Origin: Cherax quadricarinatus
Lineage: Eukaryota; Arthropoda; Malacostraca; Decapoda; Parastacidae
Reading direction: 5' to 3'
DNA: 64,000 bases
NCBI RefSeq assembly: GCF_038502225.1
Contig: NC_091374.1
Coordinates: 2,022,909 to 2,086,908, forward strand
Below, in pieces: positions 45,733 to 58,492 of the stretch. Position 1 is the stretch's first letter; each line of letters begins with the position of its first letter. A program made the position numbers and the translations under genes. Below the pieces are notes generated by a model. It had not been told where the DNA came from and did no database searches. It saw only the letters and a list, made by a program, of their open reading frames with translations.

Positions 45733-45934
45733 TAATTAGCCTAATCCAACTAAATATACTTTAGATAAGTTTGCAATAATTTAATAATAAACAAACACAA
45801 TGAAATATATTTTTTTCCTAAGGTTCAGAATAATTTTTGTGAAATTATTGCATACACAACTCTTCGATTGTCTTATTCGGCAAGAAGAGCGTTGTTATTT
45901 AAGCCCAAATCACGTTTTACCTATTCGGCACGAT

Positions 45935-45947
45935 ATTATATATATGT

Positions 45948-46027
<80 letters not shown>
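45935..46027. repeat. (TA)n microsatellite
   Basis: About 93 bases of alternating TA with a few 'tgta' interruptions at the left. Confidence 0.97.
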
Positions 46028-46029
<2 letters not shown>

Positions 46030-46049
46030 TCATGAGCAAACACTAAACC

Positions 46050-46215
46050 CGGGAGGATGCCGGGTAATTAGGATGCTCCAGGGAAGTGGAGCAGCCTTGA
46101 AGCAAGAGCTCTTCGCCAGCATCAAGGCACGACTGAAGTTGGTCTGAAAAGGGCGAAACGTTGGCTCAGAAAAAAACGTGAATTCCACACAGGCATATGC
46201 TGTTTTTTTTTTTCA
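46050..46215 (+). repeat. Interspersed repeat with a GGGCGAAACG motif
   Basis: 'gggaggatgccgggtaatta', 'ccttgaagcaagagctctt', 'cgccagcatcaaggcacg', 'actgaagttggtctgaaaag' and GGGCGAAACGTTGG (46149-46162). The GACTGAAG...GGCGAAACGTT series resembles the hammerhead element, but the core reads CTGAAGT and no stem II pairs, so I do not call a ribozyme. A relative ('aattccttgaatcaagagca' and 'cttcatcggcatcagg') lies at 53145-53182. Confidence 0.45.
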
Positions 46216-46257
46216 TAATTCTACCAGGAAAACAAGTTGACAACCCACTATAATGTG

Positions 46258-46395
46258 CTATCACCCAGGTACCTATTTACTGCTAGGTGATCTAGACAAG
46301 AGAGACCGAGAAACACGCCCAACATCACTAGCTCCAGGTGTAAACCTGGGTCCTTCGCTTGTAAGCCGGCGCTACCACTGAGCTACCAGACACCA
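46258..46395 (-). mobile_element. tRNA-derived SINE head
   Basis: The minus strand has an A box TAGCTCAGTGGTAGC (46385-46371) and a degenerate B box GGTTTACACC (46346-46337), 25 bases downstream. The SINE body 'gcagtaaataggtacctgg' follows. The two boxes and their spacing are those of a tRNA gene, but the acceptor arm does not close, so this is a SINE and not a functional tRNA gene. Confidence 0.6.
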
Positions 46396-47073
46396 GTACG
46401 TCTGATAATGTACTGGAGAAGAGAATCATTATTATTAGGTTTAAAACCTATCTACTACGCGAGGGTCGTTAAGAGACACGCAAGTACCACTGTCTTCTAG
46501 TAACATTTTAATTTTTCCACTAAAATCTACCTTGACCATAATTATTATCACATCTGCTTTGTCTGTTTAATAAGGTGAAGTCCAGGATCTTTCCTTAATT
46601 CATGGTATAGCTTAATAAATATTTGATGACAGCTGTTCACACCTCTACAACACTATACAACAGTATATATACACTGAGAAGTGTATATCTACTGTTCAAC
46701 ACGTAGCTCTCTGCGTATATAAACTGTCAGGTACACATCTGTGTATATACACAGTTAGATACACACACATCTTGTGAATATAACCTTGGCCCAGCCACTA
46801 GAGAAGCAAGGCAAGAATTGTGACTTATATTCTTGGGAATATAATCAATGTTAGTCTCATTACCACTGATATAGCTCACGTCAGGTCACAGCAACCCTCC
46901 TCCGTAATTATTCTCACATCTCGCCACAACACACATATTAATTCTAATTCTGCGGCTTTATATATAAAAATATAACGCTGAGAATATTTGCTAGTTATCC
47001 TATACGGCATATATGTTATTTTGTTATGTACATTATTCTTATAAGATAACACTTGCAATCTTATTATCACATG
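46396..47073. other. AT-rich spacer without a recognised gene
   Basis: Scattered 'tatatacac' pieces and no convincing frame or RNA. Confidence 0.4.
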
Positions 47074-48754
47074 ACCCATGCAACTACACATAGTGAGTAC
47101 ACACACACAAGCTGTGAGTCGACCCATGCAACTATACATAGTGAGTACACACACACAAGCTGTGAGTCGACCCATGCAACTACACATAGTGAGTACACAC
47201 ACACAAGCTGTGAGTCGACCCATGCAACTGTACATAGGTGAGTACACACACATAAGCTGTGAGTCGACCCATGCAACTGTACATAGGTGAGTACACACAC
47301 ATAAGCTGTGAGTCGACCCATGCAACTGTACATAGGTGAGTACACACACACAAGCTGTGAGTCGACCCATGCAACTATACATAGTGAGTACACACACACA
47401 AGCTGTGAGTCGACCCATGCAACTACACATAGTGAGTACACACACACAAGCTGTGAGTCGACCCATGCAACTGTACATAGGTGAGTACACACACATAAGC
47501 TGTGAGTCGACCCATGCAACTGTACATAGGTGAGTACACACACATAAGCTGTGAGTCGACCCATGCAACTACACATAGGTGAGTACACACACATAAGCTG
47601 TGAGTCGACCCATGCAACTGTACATAGGTGAGTACACACACATAAGCTGTGAGTCGACCCATGCAACTACACATAGGTGAGTACACACACATAAGCTGTG
47701 AGTCGACCCATGCAACTGTACATAGGTGAGTACACACACATAAGCTGTGAGTCGACCCATGCAACTGTACATAGGTGAGTACACACACATAAGCTGTGAG
47801 TCGACCCATGCAACTGTACATAGGTGAGTACACACACATAAGCTGTGAGTCGACCCATGCAACTGTACATAGGTGAGTACACACACATAAGCTGTGAGTC
47901 GACCCATGCAACTACACATAGGTGAGTACACACATACAAGCTGTGAGTCGACCCATGCAACTACACATAGGTGAGTACACACACATAAGCTGTGAGTCGA
48001 CCCATGCAACTGTACATAGGTGAGTACACACACATAAGCTGTGAGTCGACCCATGCAACTGTACATAGGTGAGTACACACACATAAGCTGTGAGTCGACC
48101 CATGCAACTGTACATAGGTGAGTACACACACATAAGCTGTGAGTCGACCCATGCAACTACACATAGGTGAGTACACACATACAAGCTGTGAGTCGACCCA
48201 TGCAACTACACATAGGTGAGTACACACACATAAGCTGTGAGTCAACCCATGCAACTGTACATAGGTGAGTACACACACATAAGCTGTGAGTCGACCCATG
48301 CAACTATACATAGTGAGTACACACACATAAGCTGTGAGTCGACCCATGCAACTGTACATAGGTGAGTACACACACATAAGCTGTGAGTCGACCCATGCAA
48401 CTGTACATAGGTGAGTACACACACATAAGCTGTGAGTCGACCCATGCAACTGTACATAGGTGAGTACACACACATAAGCTGTGAGTCGACCCATGCAACT
48501 ACACATAGGTGAGTACACACATACAAGCTGTGAGTCGACCCATGCAACTACACATAGGTGAGTACACACACATAAGCTGTGAGTCGACCCATGCAACTGT
48601 ACATAGGTGAGTACACACACATAAGCTGTGAGTCGACCCATGCAACTATACATAGTGAGTACACACACATAAGCTGTGAGTCGACCCATGCAACTGTACA
48701 TAGGTGAGTACACACACATAAGCTGTGAGTCGATCCATGCAACTATACATAGTG

Positions 48755-48791
<37 letters not shown>
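47074..48791. repeat. 49-base satellite derived from the LINE 3' end, about 35 copies
   Basis: Unit 'agctgtgagtcgacccatgc' then 'aactgtacataggtgagta' then 'cacacacata'. It matches, in order, the LINE tail at 15309-15360 ('agctgtgactcgacgcctgc', 'accacaaataggtgagta', CA run). Variants 'acacacacaagc', 'acacatacaagc' and 'tacatagtgagt' cluster in blocks. For example, a block beginning at 47911 recurs at 48156 and 48498. The right end runs into an undiverged LINE tail at 48792. Confidence 0.96.
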
Positions 48792-48796
<5 letters not shown>

Positions 48797-48852
48797 CTGT
48801 GAGTCGACCCCTGCAACCACATATAGGTTAGTACAAACACACACACACACAC
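48792..48852 (+). mobile_element. LINE 3' tail at the end of the 49-base array
   Basis: 'cgagctgtgagtcgacccct', 'gcaaccacatataggtta' and (CA)n. The 'cccctgcaaccaca' form is that of the dispersed LINE copies, not of the satellite ('cccatgcaact'). Confidence 0.6.
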
Positions 48853-49080
48853 CCTCATAATTTTCAACCATTCCGAAAAGCCGTAAAGGCAGTAATAGCG
48901 TTAATGAGTGTAAACACGAGGTGTGGTGGGACTGTCACTAGAAGGACACATAACTCCTGAGTTAGGGGCAACTAACGTAGCAATTAATAACTTACCGTCT
49001 CCCAGTGCAGTATTTTTAAAAGGTCAACCTAAATACAATTTTGTGCGTTTCTCTAGAATACAATTTTGTTCAGTTTTCAC
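48853..49080. other. Spacer, nothing recognised
   Basis: Non-repetitive, without a gene or known repeat. Confidence 0.35.
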
Positions 49081-49149
49081 TTGGTGCTAAGGCGTCCCCG
49101 GCGCTAAGGCGTCCCCGGCGCTAAGGCGTCCCCGGCGCTAAGGCGTCCC
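49081..49149. repeat. 18-base GC-rich tandem repeat, four copies
   Basis: Unit 'ggcgctaaggcgtccccg'. The last copy has 'tccctggg'. Confidence 0.93.
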
Positions 49150-49276
49150 TGGGCGTCAGAGAGTTTAGGAATAACTGGGAAAAGTTTAAACAGGGATGAA
49201 AACGTCTTCAGAAGTTTGTAAAGGCTTGAGAAAATATGACTAAGTTTGATTTGAAGAATAAAACTTACAATAACAA

Positions 49277-49952
49277 GAATGACAGCATTCACAACCAGAC
49301 CACAATGTTGTGGATGACAACATTCACAACCAGACCACAATGTTGTGGATGACAACATTCACAACCAGACCACAATGTTGTGGATGACAACATTCACAAC
49401 CAGACCACAATGTTGTGGATGACAACATTCACAACCAGACCACAATGTTGTGGATGACAACATTCACAACCAGACCACAATGTTGTGGATGACAACATTC
49501 ACAACCAGACCACAATGTTGTGGATGACAACATTCACAACCAGACCACAATGTTGTGGATGACAACATTCACAACCAGACCACAATGTTGTGGATGACAG
49601 CATTCACAACCAGACCACAATGTTGTGGATGACAACATTCACAACCAGACCACAATGTTGTGGATGACAACATTCACAACCAGACCACAATGTTGTGGAT
49701 GACAACATTCACAACCAGACCACAATGTTGTGGATGACAACATTCACAACCAGACCACAATGTTGTGGATGACAACATTCACAACCAGACCACAATGTTG
49801 TGGATGACAACATTCACAACCAGACCACAATGTTGTGGATGACAACATTCACAACCAGACCACAATGTTGTGGATGACAACATTCACAACCAGACCACAA
49901 TGTTGTGGATGACAGCATTCACAACCAGACCACAATGTTGTGGATGACAACA
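49277..49952. repeat. 35-base hairpin satellite, about 19 copies
   Basis: Unit 'gatgacaacattcacaacc' plus 'agaccacaatgttgtg'. CCACAA-TG-TTGTGG in each unit is an exact inverted repeat. Copies are almost identical. The only repeated variant is 'gatgacagcattc', at the first unit and near 49597 and 49912, about 315 bases (nine units) apart for the last two, which suggests a nine-unit duplication. Confidence 0.96.
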
Positions 49953-50474
49953 ATGTTATTTAGACTAGTGTACATTACATTATACACTATAGTAAGGAAA
50001 TGAAAGAGACGCTTTAAGATATAGGAAGGTCTACCTGGAGGGTATTCCGGGGGTCGACGCCCCCGCGGCCCGGTCCACGACCCCTCAAAATCTCAAAATA
50101 CAGATTATTACATAGATGTGGGTAAATCCGAGTTTCTCCAATAACACTGGCAGATTAGCTTCAACACACCCGAAAACCAATTTAGGTCTTCCACTAAGCT
50201 TGACAGTTTTGGAAGTTTGAAGCCGATCTGAAGTTATATTACAACGTTATCGGCGTTAGTACGTTTATTTAGGTATAGGTACATATAGAGTTACACAAAT
50301 TATCATATATAGTAACATATGTTTAAACTACGTACATATAGAAAGTTTTACAGACAACCGCGTGATACAGTCGCCAATTCCTGTACAAAAACCAGTATTT
50401 AAATTTTCCAGATTGAATAACATTGGTGTCTACACAAGCCAAATATCAATCAAAACCTTTCTCTAATATAAACT
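49953..50474. other. Spacer with an R1 fragment, no gene recognised
   Basis: Positions 50030-50090 are R1 on the minus strand ('ctacctggagggtattcc', 'gggggtcgacgcccccgc', 'ggcccggtccacgacc'). The rest is AT-rich and unassigned. Confidence 0.5.
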
Positions 50475-50757
50475 AGTTCTCTCAACTCACATGCTGAGGT
50501 CCGAGGTTTGATCTCCGGTACGGGTGGAAAATTTGAGCGTTTCCTAAAGACACCTGCTGTCTATGTTCACCTAGCAGTAAGTAGGTACCTGGGTGTTAGT
50601 GGACTGGTGTGGGCCACATCCTGAGGACAAAATTAACCTACTCTGCCCGAAATGTTCTGCACAACCAGCTTTCTGTACAGTATGTCACTGATGTCAGCTA
50701 TAGTCTGTATAAGTTGTGTCATGTACTCGTAGAAGTCAAGATCATTATTATCATTAT
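50475..50757 (+). mobile_element. tRNA-derived SINE, full length
   Basis: The head has a B-box-like GGTTTGATCTCC (50505-50516). The body has 'cacctgctgtctatgttcac', 'ctagcagtaagtaggtacc', 'tgggtgttagtggactggtg' and 'tgggccacatcctgagg'. The tail has 'cactgatgtcagctatag', 'tctgtataagttg', 'gtactcgtagaagtcaag' and ATT repeats. It is the most complete copy here and the reference for the fragments at 3366, 9925, 11600, 18003 and 27893 and for the 53-base satellite. Confidence 0.75.
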
Positions 50758-50949
50758 CTGAGGAAACACTTTTTATCAGTTATACGGACCAACATGTTTA
50801 CATAAATACCAAAACATTCATATAAACACAGGTATGATTCACATATCAATAAATATTCGTTTTCAAGGAATGTTGACTACACAAAACACTTACAAATGAC
50901 ATTGTACTAGGAATTTTGATGTAATAGTCAGGCAGGCAGACCTGACTAA

Positions 50950-52924
50950 CAGTTGTTAGTTAAGAGGTGTTAGTTAGAAGTGTTAATTATACGTGTTAGA
51001 GGTGTTAATTATACGTGTTAGAGGTGTTAATTATACGTGTTAGAGGTGTTAATTATACGTGTTAGAGGTGTTAATTATACGTGTTAGAGGTGTTAATTAT
51101 ACGTGTTAGAGGTGTTAATTATACGTGTTAGTTAGGTGTTAGAAGTGTTAATTATACGTGTTAGTAAGGTGTTAGAGGTGTTAATTATACGTGTTAGTAA
51201 GGTGTTAGAGGTGTTAATTATACGTGTTAGAGGTGTTAATTATACGTGTTAGTAAGGTGTTAGATGTGTTAATTATACGTGTTAGTTAGGTGTTAGAGGT
51301 GTTAATTATACGTGTTTGTAAGGTGTTAGAGGTGTTAATTATACGTGTTAGTAAGGTGTTAGAAGTGTTAATTATACGTGTTAGTAAGGTGTTAGAAGTG
51401 TTAATTATACGTGTTAGTAAGGTGTTAGAAGTGTTAATTATACGTGTTTGTAAGGTGTTAGAGGTGTTAATTATACGTGTTATAAGGTGTTAGAGGTGTT
51501 AATTATACGTGTTATAAGGTGTTAGAAGTGTTAATTATACGTGTTAGTAAGGTGTTAGAGGTGTTAATTATACGTGTTAGTACGGTGTTAGAGGTGTTAA
51601 TTATACGTGTTAGTAAGGTGTTAGAAGTGTTAATTATACGTGTTTGTAAGGTGTTAGAGGTGTTAATTATACGTGTTATAAGGTGTTAGAGGTGTTAATT
51701 ATACGTGTTATAAGGTGTTAGAAGTGTTAATTATACGTGTTAGTAAGGTGTTAGAGGTGTTAATTATACGTGTTAGTACGGTGTTAGAGGTGTTAATTAT
51801 ACGTGTTAGTAAGGTGTTAGAGGTGTTAATTATACGTGTTTGTAAGGTGTTAGAGGTGTTAATTATACGTGTTAGTTAGGTGTTAGAGGTGTTAATTATA
51901 CGTGTTAGTAAGGTGTTAGAGGTGTTAATTATACGTGTTAGTAAGGTGTTAGAGGTGTTAATTATACGTGTTAGTTAGGTGTTAGAGGTGTTAATTATAC
52001 GTGTTTGTAAGGTGTTAGAGGTGTTAATTATACGTGTTAGTTAGGTGTTAGAGGTGTTAATTATACGTGTTTGTAAGGTGTTAGAGGTGTTAATTATACG
52101 TGTTATAAGGTGTTAGAGGTGTTAATTATACGTGTTAGTAAGGTGTTAGAGGTGTTAATTATACGTGTTAGTAAGGTGTTAGAGGTGTTAATTATACGTG
52201 TTAGTAAGGTGTTAGAGGTGTTAATTATACGTGTTAGTAAGGTGTTAGAGGTGTTAATTATACGTGTTAGTAAGGTGTTAGAGGTGTTAATTATACGTGT
52301 TAGTAAGGTGTTAGAGGTGTTAATTATACGTGTTAGTAAGGTGTTAGAGGTGTTAATTATACGTGTTAGTTAGGTGTTAGAGGTGTTAATTATACGTGTT
52401 TGTAAGGTGTTAGAGGTGTTAATTATACGTGTTTGTAAGGTGTTAGAGGTGTTAATTATACGTGTTATAAGGTGTTAGAGGTGTTAATTATACGTGTTAG
52501 TAAGGTGTTAGAAGTGTTAATTATACGTGTTAATTATTAGTTTGTAGGTGTTAGAGGTGTTAATTATACGTGTTTAAGGTGTTAGAGGTGTTAATTATAC
52601 GTGTTAGTAAGTTAGAGGTGTTAATTATACGTGTTAGTTAGGTGTTAATTATACGTGTTTGTAAGGTGTTAGAGGTGTTAATTATACGTGTTATAAGGTG
52701 TTAGAGGTGTTAATTATACGTGTTATAAGGTGTTAGAGGTGTTAATTATACGTGTTAGTAAGGTGTTAGAGGTGTTAATTATACGTGTTAGTAAGGTGTT
52801 AATTATACGTGTTAGTAAGGTGTTAGAGGTGTTAATTATACGTGTTAGTAAGGTGTTAATTATACGTGTTAGTAAGGTGTTAATTATACGTGTTAGTAAG
52901 GTGTTAATTATACGTGTTAGGTGT
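50950..52924. repeat. 33/22-base AT-rich satellite (gaggtgttaattatacgtg), about 65 copies
   Basis: Unit 'gttagaggtgttaattatac' plus 'gtgttagtaaggt' (33). The left 150 bases use only the 22-base form 'gttagaggtgttaattatac' plus 'gt'. Linker variants are 'tagtaagg', 'tagttagg', 'tttgtaagg' and 'tataagg'. The series at 51360-51560 is repeated almost exactly at 51600-51780. At the right end (52790-52920) the 'gttagaggt' part is dropped. Confidence 0.95.
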
Positions 52925-53265
52925 AACATTACAGAAGAATGTAACTTCTGTTTACAACCCTAGTTAATATTTTTACAAGAAGACGAGACACCAGGCTAAC
53001 CTATCCTAGTAAATCCAGACGAATCCTCAATAGGATTCAAATCCATAGGAACCCTCCATGGGAAAGCAGTAAACACGTACGAGCTCATACAGTGTCTGGG
53101 GAGTAGGAGGTAAGCCGGCTTAATCCTAGGAAAGAAAAGGTAGCTCCAATTCCTTGAATCAAGAGCACTTCATCGGCATCAGGTATACGTGGTATGAATA
53201 ATGATACAAAGAATATTTATTAAATAAGGTAATTATTATTATTATTATTATTATTATTATGGCTA
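52925..53265. other. Spacer with a repeat fragment and (ATT)n
   Basis: 'tagctccaattccttgaatc' and 'aagagcacttcatcggc' (53130-53175) match the repeat at 46070-46130. A perfect (ATT)n run lies at 53232-53259. No gene is seen. Confidence 0.5.
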
Positions 53266-56200
53266 TAAAACTAAGGGTACTGGGGTAGACCTGGGCACTT
53301 CCTGCTGGGTTTACTAAGAGCCTGGGGAGGCACCACTAAGGGTACTGGGGTACAGACCTGGGCACTTCCTGCTGGGTTTACTATGAGCCTGGGGATCCAC
53401 CACTAAGGGTACTGGGGTACGGACCTGGGCACTTCCTGCTGGGTTTACTAAGAGCCTGGGGATCCACCACTAAGGGTACTGGGGTACAGACCTGGGCACT
53501 TCCTGCTGGGTTTACTAAGAGCCTGGGGAACCACCACTAAGGGTACTGGGGTACGGACCTGGGCACTTCCTGCTGGGTTTACTAAGAGCCTGGGGATCCA
53601 CCACTAAGGGTACTGGGGTACAGACCTGGGCACTTCCTGCTGGGTTTACTAAGAGCCTGGGGAGGCACCACTAAGGGTACTGGGGTACAGACCTGGGCAC
53701 TTCCTGCTGGGTTTACTAAGAGCCTGGGGAGGCACCACTAAGGGTACTGGGGTACAGACCTGGGCACTTCCTGCTGGGTTTACTAAGAGCCTGGGGATCC
53801 ACCACTAAGGGTACTGGGGTACAGACCTGGGCACTTCCTGCTGGGTTTACTAAGAGCCTGGGGAACCACCACTAAGGGTACTGGGGTACGGACCTGGGCA
53901 CTTCCTGCTGGGTTTACTAAGAGCCTGGGGATCGACCACTAAGGGTACTGGGGTACAGACCTGGGCACTTCCTGCTGGGTTTACTAAGAGCCTGGGGAGG
54001 CACCACTAAGGGAACTGGGGTACAGACCTGGGCACTTCCTGCTGGGTTTACTAAGAGCCTGGGGATCCACCACTAAGGGTACTGGGGTACAGACCTGGGC
54101 ACTTCCTGCTGGGTTTACTAAGAGCCTGGGGAGGCACCACTAAGGGAACTGGGGTACAGACCTGGGCACTTCCTGCTGGGTTTACTAAGAGCCTGGGGAT
54201 CCACCACTAAGGGTACTGGGGTACAGACCTGGGCACTTCCTGCTGGGTTTACTAAGAGCCTGGGGAACCACCACTAAGGGTACTGGGGTACGGACCTGGG
54301 CACTTCCTGCTGGGTTTACTAAGAGCCTGGGGATCCACCACTAAGGGTACTGGGGTACAGACCTGGGCACTTCCTGCTGGGTTTACTAAGAGCCTGGGGA
54401 ACCACCACTAAGGGTACTGGGGTACGGACCTGGGCACTTCCTGCTGGGTTTACTAAGAGCCTGGGGATCCACCACTAAGGGTACTGGGGTACAGACCTGG
54501 GCACTTCCTGCTGGGTTTACTAAGAGCCTGGGGAGGCACCACTAAGGGTACTGGGGTACGGACCTGGGCACTTCCTGCTGGGTTTACTAAGAGCCTGGCG
54601 AACCACCACTAAGGGTACTGGGGTACGGACCTGGGCACTTCCTGCTGGGTTTACTAAGAGCCTGGGGATCCACCACTAGGGGTACTGGGGTACAGACCTG
54701 GGCACTTTCTGCTGGGTTTACTAAGAGCCTGGGGATCCACCACTAAGGGTACTGGGTACAGACCTGGGCACTTCCTGCTGGGTTTACTAAGAGCCTGGGG
54801 ATCCACCACTAAGGGTACTGGGGTACAGACCTGGGCACTTCCTGCTGGGTTTACTAAGAGCCTGGGGATCCACCACTAAGGGTACTGGGGTACAGACCTG
54901 GGCACTTCCTGCTGGGTTTACTAAGAGCCTGGGGATCCACCACTAAGGGTACTGGGGTACAGACCTGGGCACTTCCTGCTGGGTTTACTAAGAGCCTGGG
55001 GATCCACCACTAAGGGTACTGGGGTACAGACCTGGGCACTTCCTGCTGGGTTTACTAAGAGCCTGGGGATCCACCACTAAGGGTACTGGGGTACAGACCT
55101 GGGCACTTCCTGCTGGGTTTACTAAGAGCCTGGGGATCCACCACTAAGGGTACTGGGGTACAGACCTGGGCACTTCCTGCTGGGTTTACTAAGAGCCTGG
55201 GGATCCACCACTAAGGGTACTGGGGTACAGACCTGGGCACTTCCTGCTGGGTTTACTAAGAGCCTGGGGATCCACCACTAAGGGTACTGGGGTACAGACC
55301 TGGGCACTTCCTGCTGGGTTTACTAAGAGCCTGGGAAGGCATCACTAAGGGTACTGGGTACAGACCTGGGCACTTCCTGCTGGGTTTACTAAGAGCCTGG
55401 GGAGGCACCACTAAGGGTACTGGGGTACAGACCTGGGCACTTCCTGCTGGGTTTACTAAGAGCCTGGGGATCCACCACTAAGGGTACTGGGGTACAGACC
55501 TGGGCACTTCCTGCTGGGTTTACTAAGAGCCTGGAGAACTACCACTAAGGGTACTGGGGTACGGACCTGGGCACTTCCTGCTGGGTTTACTAAGAGCCTG
55601 GGGAACTACCACTAAGGGTACTGGGGTACGGACCTGGGAACTTCCTGCTGGGTTTACTAAGAGCCTGGGGAGGCACCACTAAGGGTACTGGGGTACAGAC
55701 CTGGGCACTTCCTGCTGGGTTTACTAAGAGCCTGGAGAACTACCACTAAGGGTACTGGGGTACGGACCTGGGCACTTCCTGCTGGGTTTACTAAGAGCCT
55801 GGGGAACTACCACTAAGGGTACTGGGGTACAGACCTCGGTACTTCCTGCTGGGTTTACGTTTACTAAGAGCCTGGGGAGGCATCACTAAGGGTACTGGGG
55901 TACGGACCTGGGCACTTCCTGCTGGGTTTACTAAGAGCCTGGGGAGGCACCACTAAGGGTACTGGGGTACAGACCTGGGCACTTCCTGCTGCGTTTACTA
56001 AGAGCCTGGGGAGGCACCACTAAGGGTACTGGGGTACAGACCTGGGCACTTCCTGCTGGGTTTACGTTTACTAAGAGCCTGGGGAGGCACCACTAAGGGT
56101 ACTGGGGTACAGACCTGGGCACTTCCTGCTGGGTTTACGTTTACTAAGAGCCTGGGGAGGCATCACTAAGGGTACTGGGGTACAGACCTGGGCACTTCCT

Positions 56201-58492
56201 GCTGGGTTTACGTTTACTAAGAGCCTGGGGAAGCATCACTAAGGGTACTGGGGTACAGACCTGGGCACTTCCTGCTGGCTTTACGTTTACTAAGAGCCTG
56301 GGGAGGCATCACTAAGGGTACTGGGGTACAGACCTGGGCACTTCCTGCTGGGTTTACGTTTACTAAGAGCCTGGAGAACCACCACTAAGGGTACTGGGTA
56401 CAGACCTGGGCACTTCCTGCTGGGTTTACGTTTACTAAGAGCCTGGGGAAGCATCACTAAGGGTACTGGGGTACAGACCTGGGCACTTCCTGCTGGGTTT
56501 ACGTTTACTAAGAGCCTGGGGAGGCATCACTAAGGGTACTGGGGTACAGACCTGGGCACTTCCTGCTGGGTTTACGTTTACTAAGAGCCTGGGGAGGCAT
56601 CACTAAGGGTACTGGGGTACAGACCTGGGCACTTCCTCCTGGGTTTACGTTTACTAAGAGCCTGGGGAGGCATCACTAAGGGTACTGGGGTACAGACCTG
56701 GGCACTTCCTGCTGGGTTTACGTTTACTAAGAGCCTGGGGAGGCATCACTAAGGGTACTGGGGTACAGACCTGGGCACTTCCTGCTGGGTTTACGTTTAC
56801 TAAGAGCCTGGGGAGGCATCACTAAGGGTACTGGGTTACAGACCTGGGCACTTCCTGCTGGGTTTACGTTTACTAAGAGCCTGGGGAGGCATCACTAAGG
56901 GTACTGGGGTACAGACCTGGGCACTTCCTGCTGGGTTTACATTTACTAAGAGCCTGGAGAACCACCACTAAGGGTACTGGGTACAGACCTGGGCACTTCC
57001 TGCTGGGTTTACGTTTACTAAGAGCCTGGAGAACCACCACTAAGGGTACTGGGTACAGACCTGGGCACTTCCTGCTGGGTTTACGTTTACTAAGAGCCTG
57101 GGGAAGTATCACTAAGGGTACTGGGGTACAGACCTGGGCACTTCCTGCTGGGTTTACGTTTACTAAGAGCCTGGGGAAGCATCACTAAGGGTACTGGGGT
57201 ACAGACCTGGGCACTTCCTGCTGGGTTTACGTTTACTAAGAGCCTGGGGAGGCATCACTAAGGGTACTGGGGTACAGACCTGGGCACTTCCTGCTGGGTT
57301 TACGTTTACTAAGAGCCTGGGGAGGCATCACTAAGGGTACTGGGGTACAGACCTGGGCACTTCCTGCTGGGTTTACGTTTACTAAGAGCCTGGGGAGGCA
57401 TCACTAAGGGTACTGGGGTACAGACCTGGGCACTTCCTGCTGGGTTTACGTTTACTAAGAGCCTGGGGAGGCACCACTAAGGGTACTGGGGTACAGACCT
57501 GGGCACTTCCTGCTGGGTTTACGTTTACTAAGAGCCTGGGGAGGCATCACTAAGGGTACTGGGGTACAGACCTGGGCACTTCCTGCTGGGTTTACGTTTA
57601 CTAAGAGCCTGGGGAGGCATCACTAAGGGTACTGGGGTACAGACCTGGGCACTTCCTGCTGGGTTTACGTTTACTAAGAGCCTGGGGAGGCACCACTAAG
57701 GGTACTGGGGTACAGACCTGGGCACTTCCTGCTGGGTTTACGTTTACTAAGAGCCTGGGGAGGCATCACTAAGGGTACTGGGGTACAGACCTGGGCACTT
57801 CCTGCTGGGTTTACGTTTACTAAGAGCCTGGGGAGGCATCACTAAGGGTACTGGGGTACAGACCTGGGCACTTCCTGCTGGGTTTACGTTTACTAAGAGC
57901 CTGGGGAGGCATCACTAAGGGTACTGGGGTACAGACCTGGGCACTTCCTGCTGGGTTTACGTTTACTAAGAGCCTGGGGAGGCATCACTAAGGGTACTCG
58001 GGTACAGACCTGGGCACTTCCTGCTGGGTTTACGTTTACTAAGAGCCTGGGGAGGCATCACTAAGGGTACTGGGGTACAGACCTGGGCACTTCCTGCTGG
58101 GTTTACGTTTACTAAGAGCCTGGGGAGGCATCACTAAGGGTACTGGGGTACAGACCTGGGCACTTCCTGCTGGGTTTACGTTTACTAAGAGCCTGGGGAG
58201 GCATCACTAAGGGTACTGGGTACAGACCTGGGCACTTCCTGCTGGGTTTACGTTTACTAAGAGCCTGGGGAGGCACCACTAAGGGTACTGGGGTACAGAC
58301 CTGGGCACTTCCTGCTGGGTTTACGTTTACTAAGAGCCTGGGGAGGCATCACTAAGGGTACTGGGGTACAGACCTGGGCACTTCCTGCTGGGTTTACGTT
58401 TACTAAGAGCCTGGAGAACCACCACTAAGGGTACTGGGGTACAGACCTGGGCACTTCCTGCTGGGTTTACGTTTACTAAGAGCCTGGGGAGC
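53266..58492. repeat. 67/73-base satellite, about 75 copies, in two domains
   Basis: Unit 'ccactaagggtactggggta' then 'cagacctgggcacttcctg' then 'ctgggtttactaagagcct' plus 'ggggatcca'. In 53266-55840 the unit is 67 bases, and the joint before 'ccac' varies between 'ggatc', 'ggaac' and 'ggaggc'. From about 55850 most units are 73 bases because 'tttacg' is doubled ('gggtttacgtttactaag') and the joint is mostly 'ggaggcatcac'. A few 67-base units remain at 55900-56030. The second domain therefore arose from one unit that gained six bases and then spread. Confidence 0.97.

Noticed and set aside
46149..46162. GGGCGAAACGTTGG as a fourth hammerhead family.
   Set aside because: The upstream core reads CTGAAGT, no stem II pairs before GAAA, and stem I does not close.
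46258..46395. Functional tRNA gene on the minus strand (good A box).
   Set aside because: The B box is degenerate and the acceptor and T arms do not pair. It continues into the SINE body.
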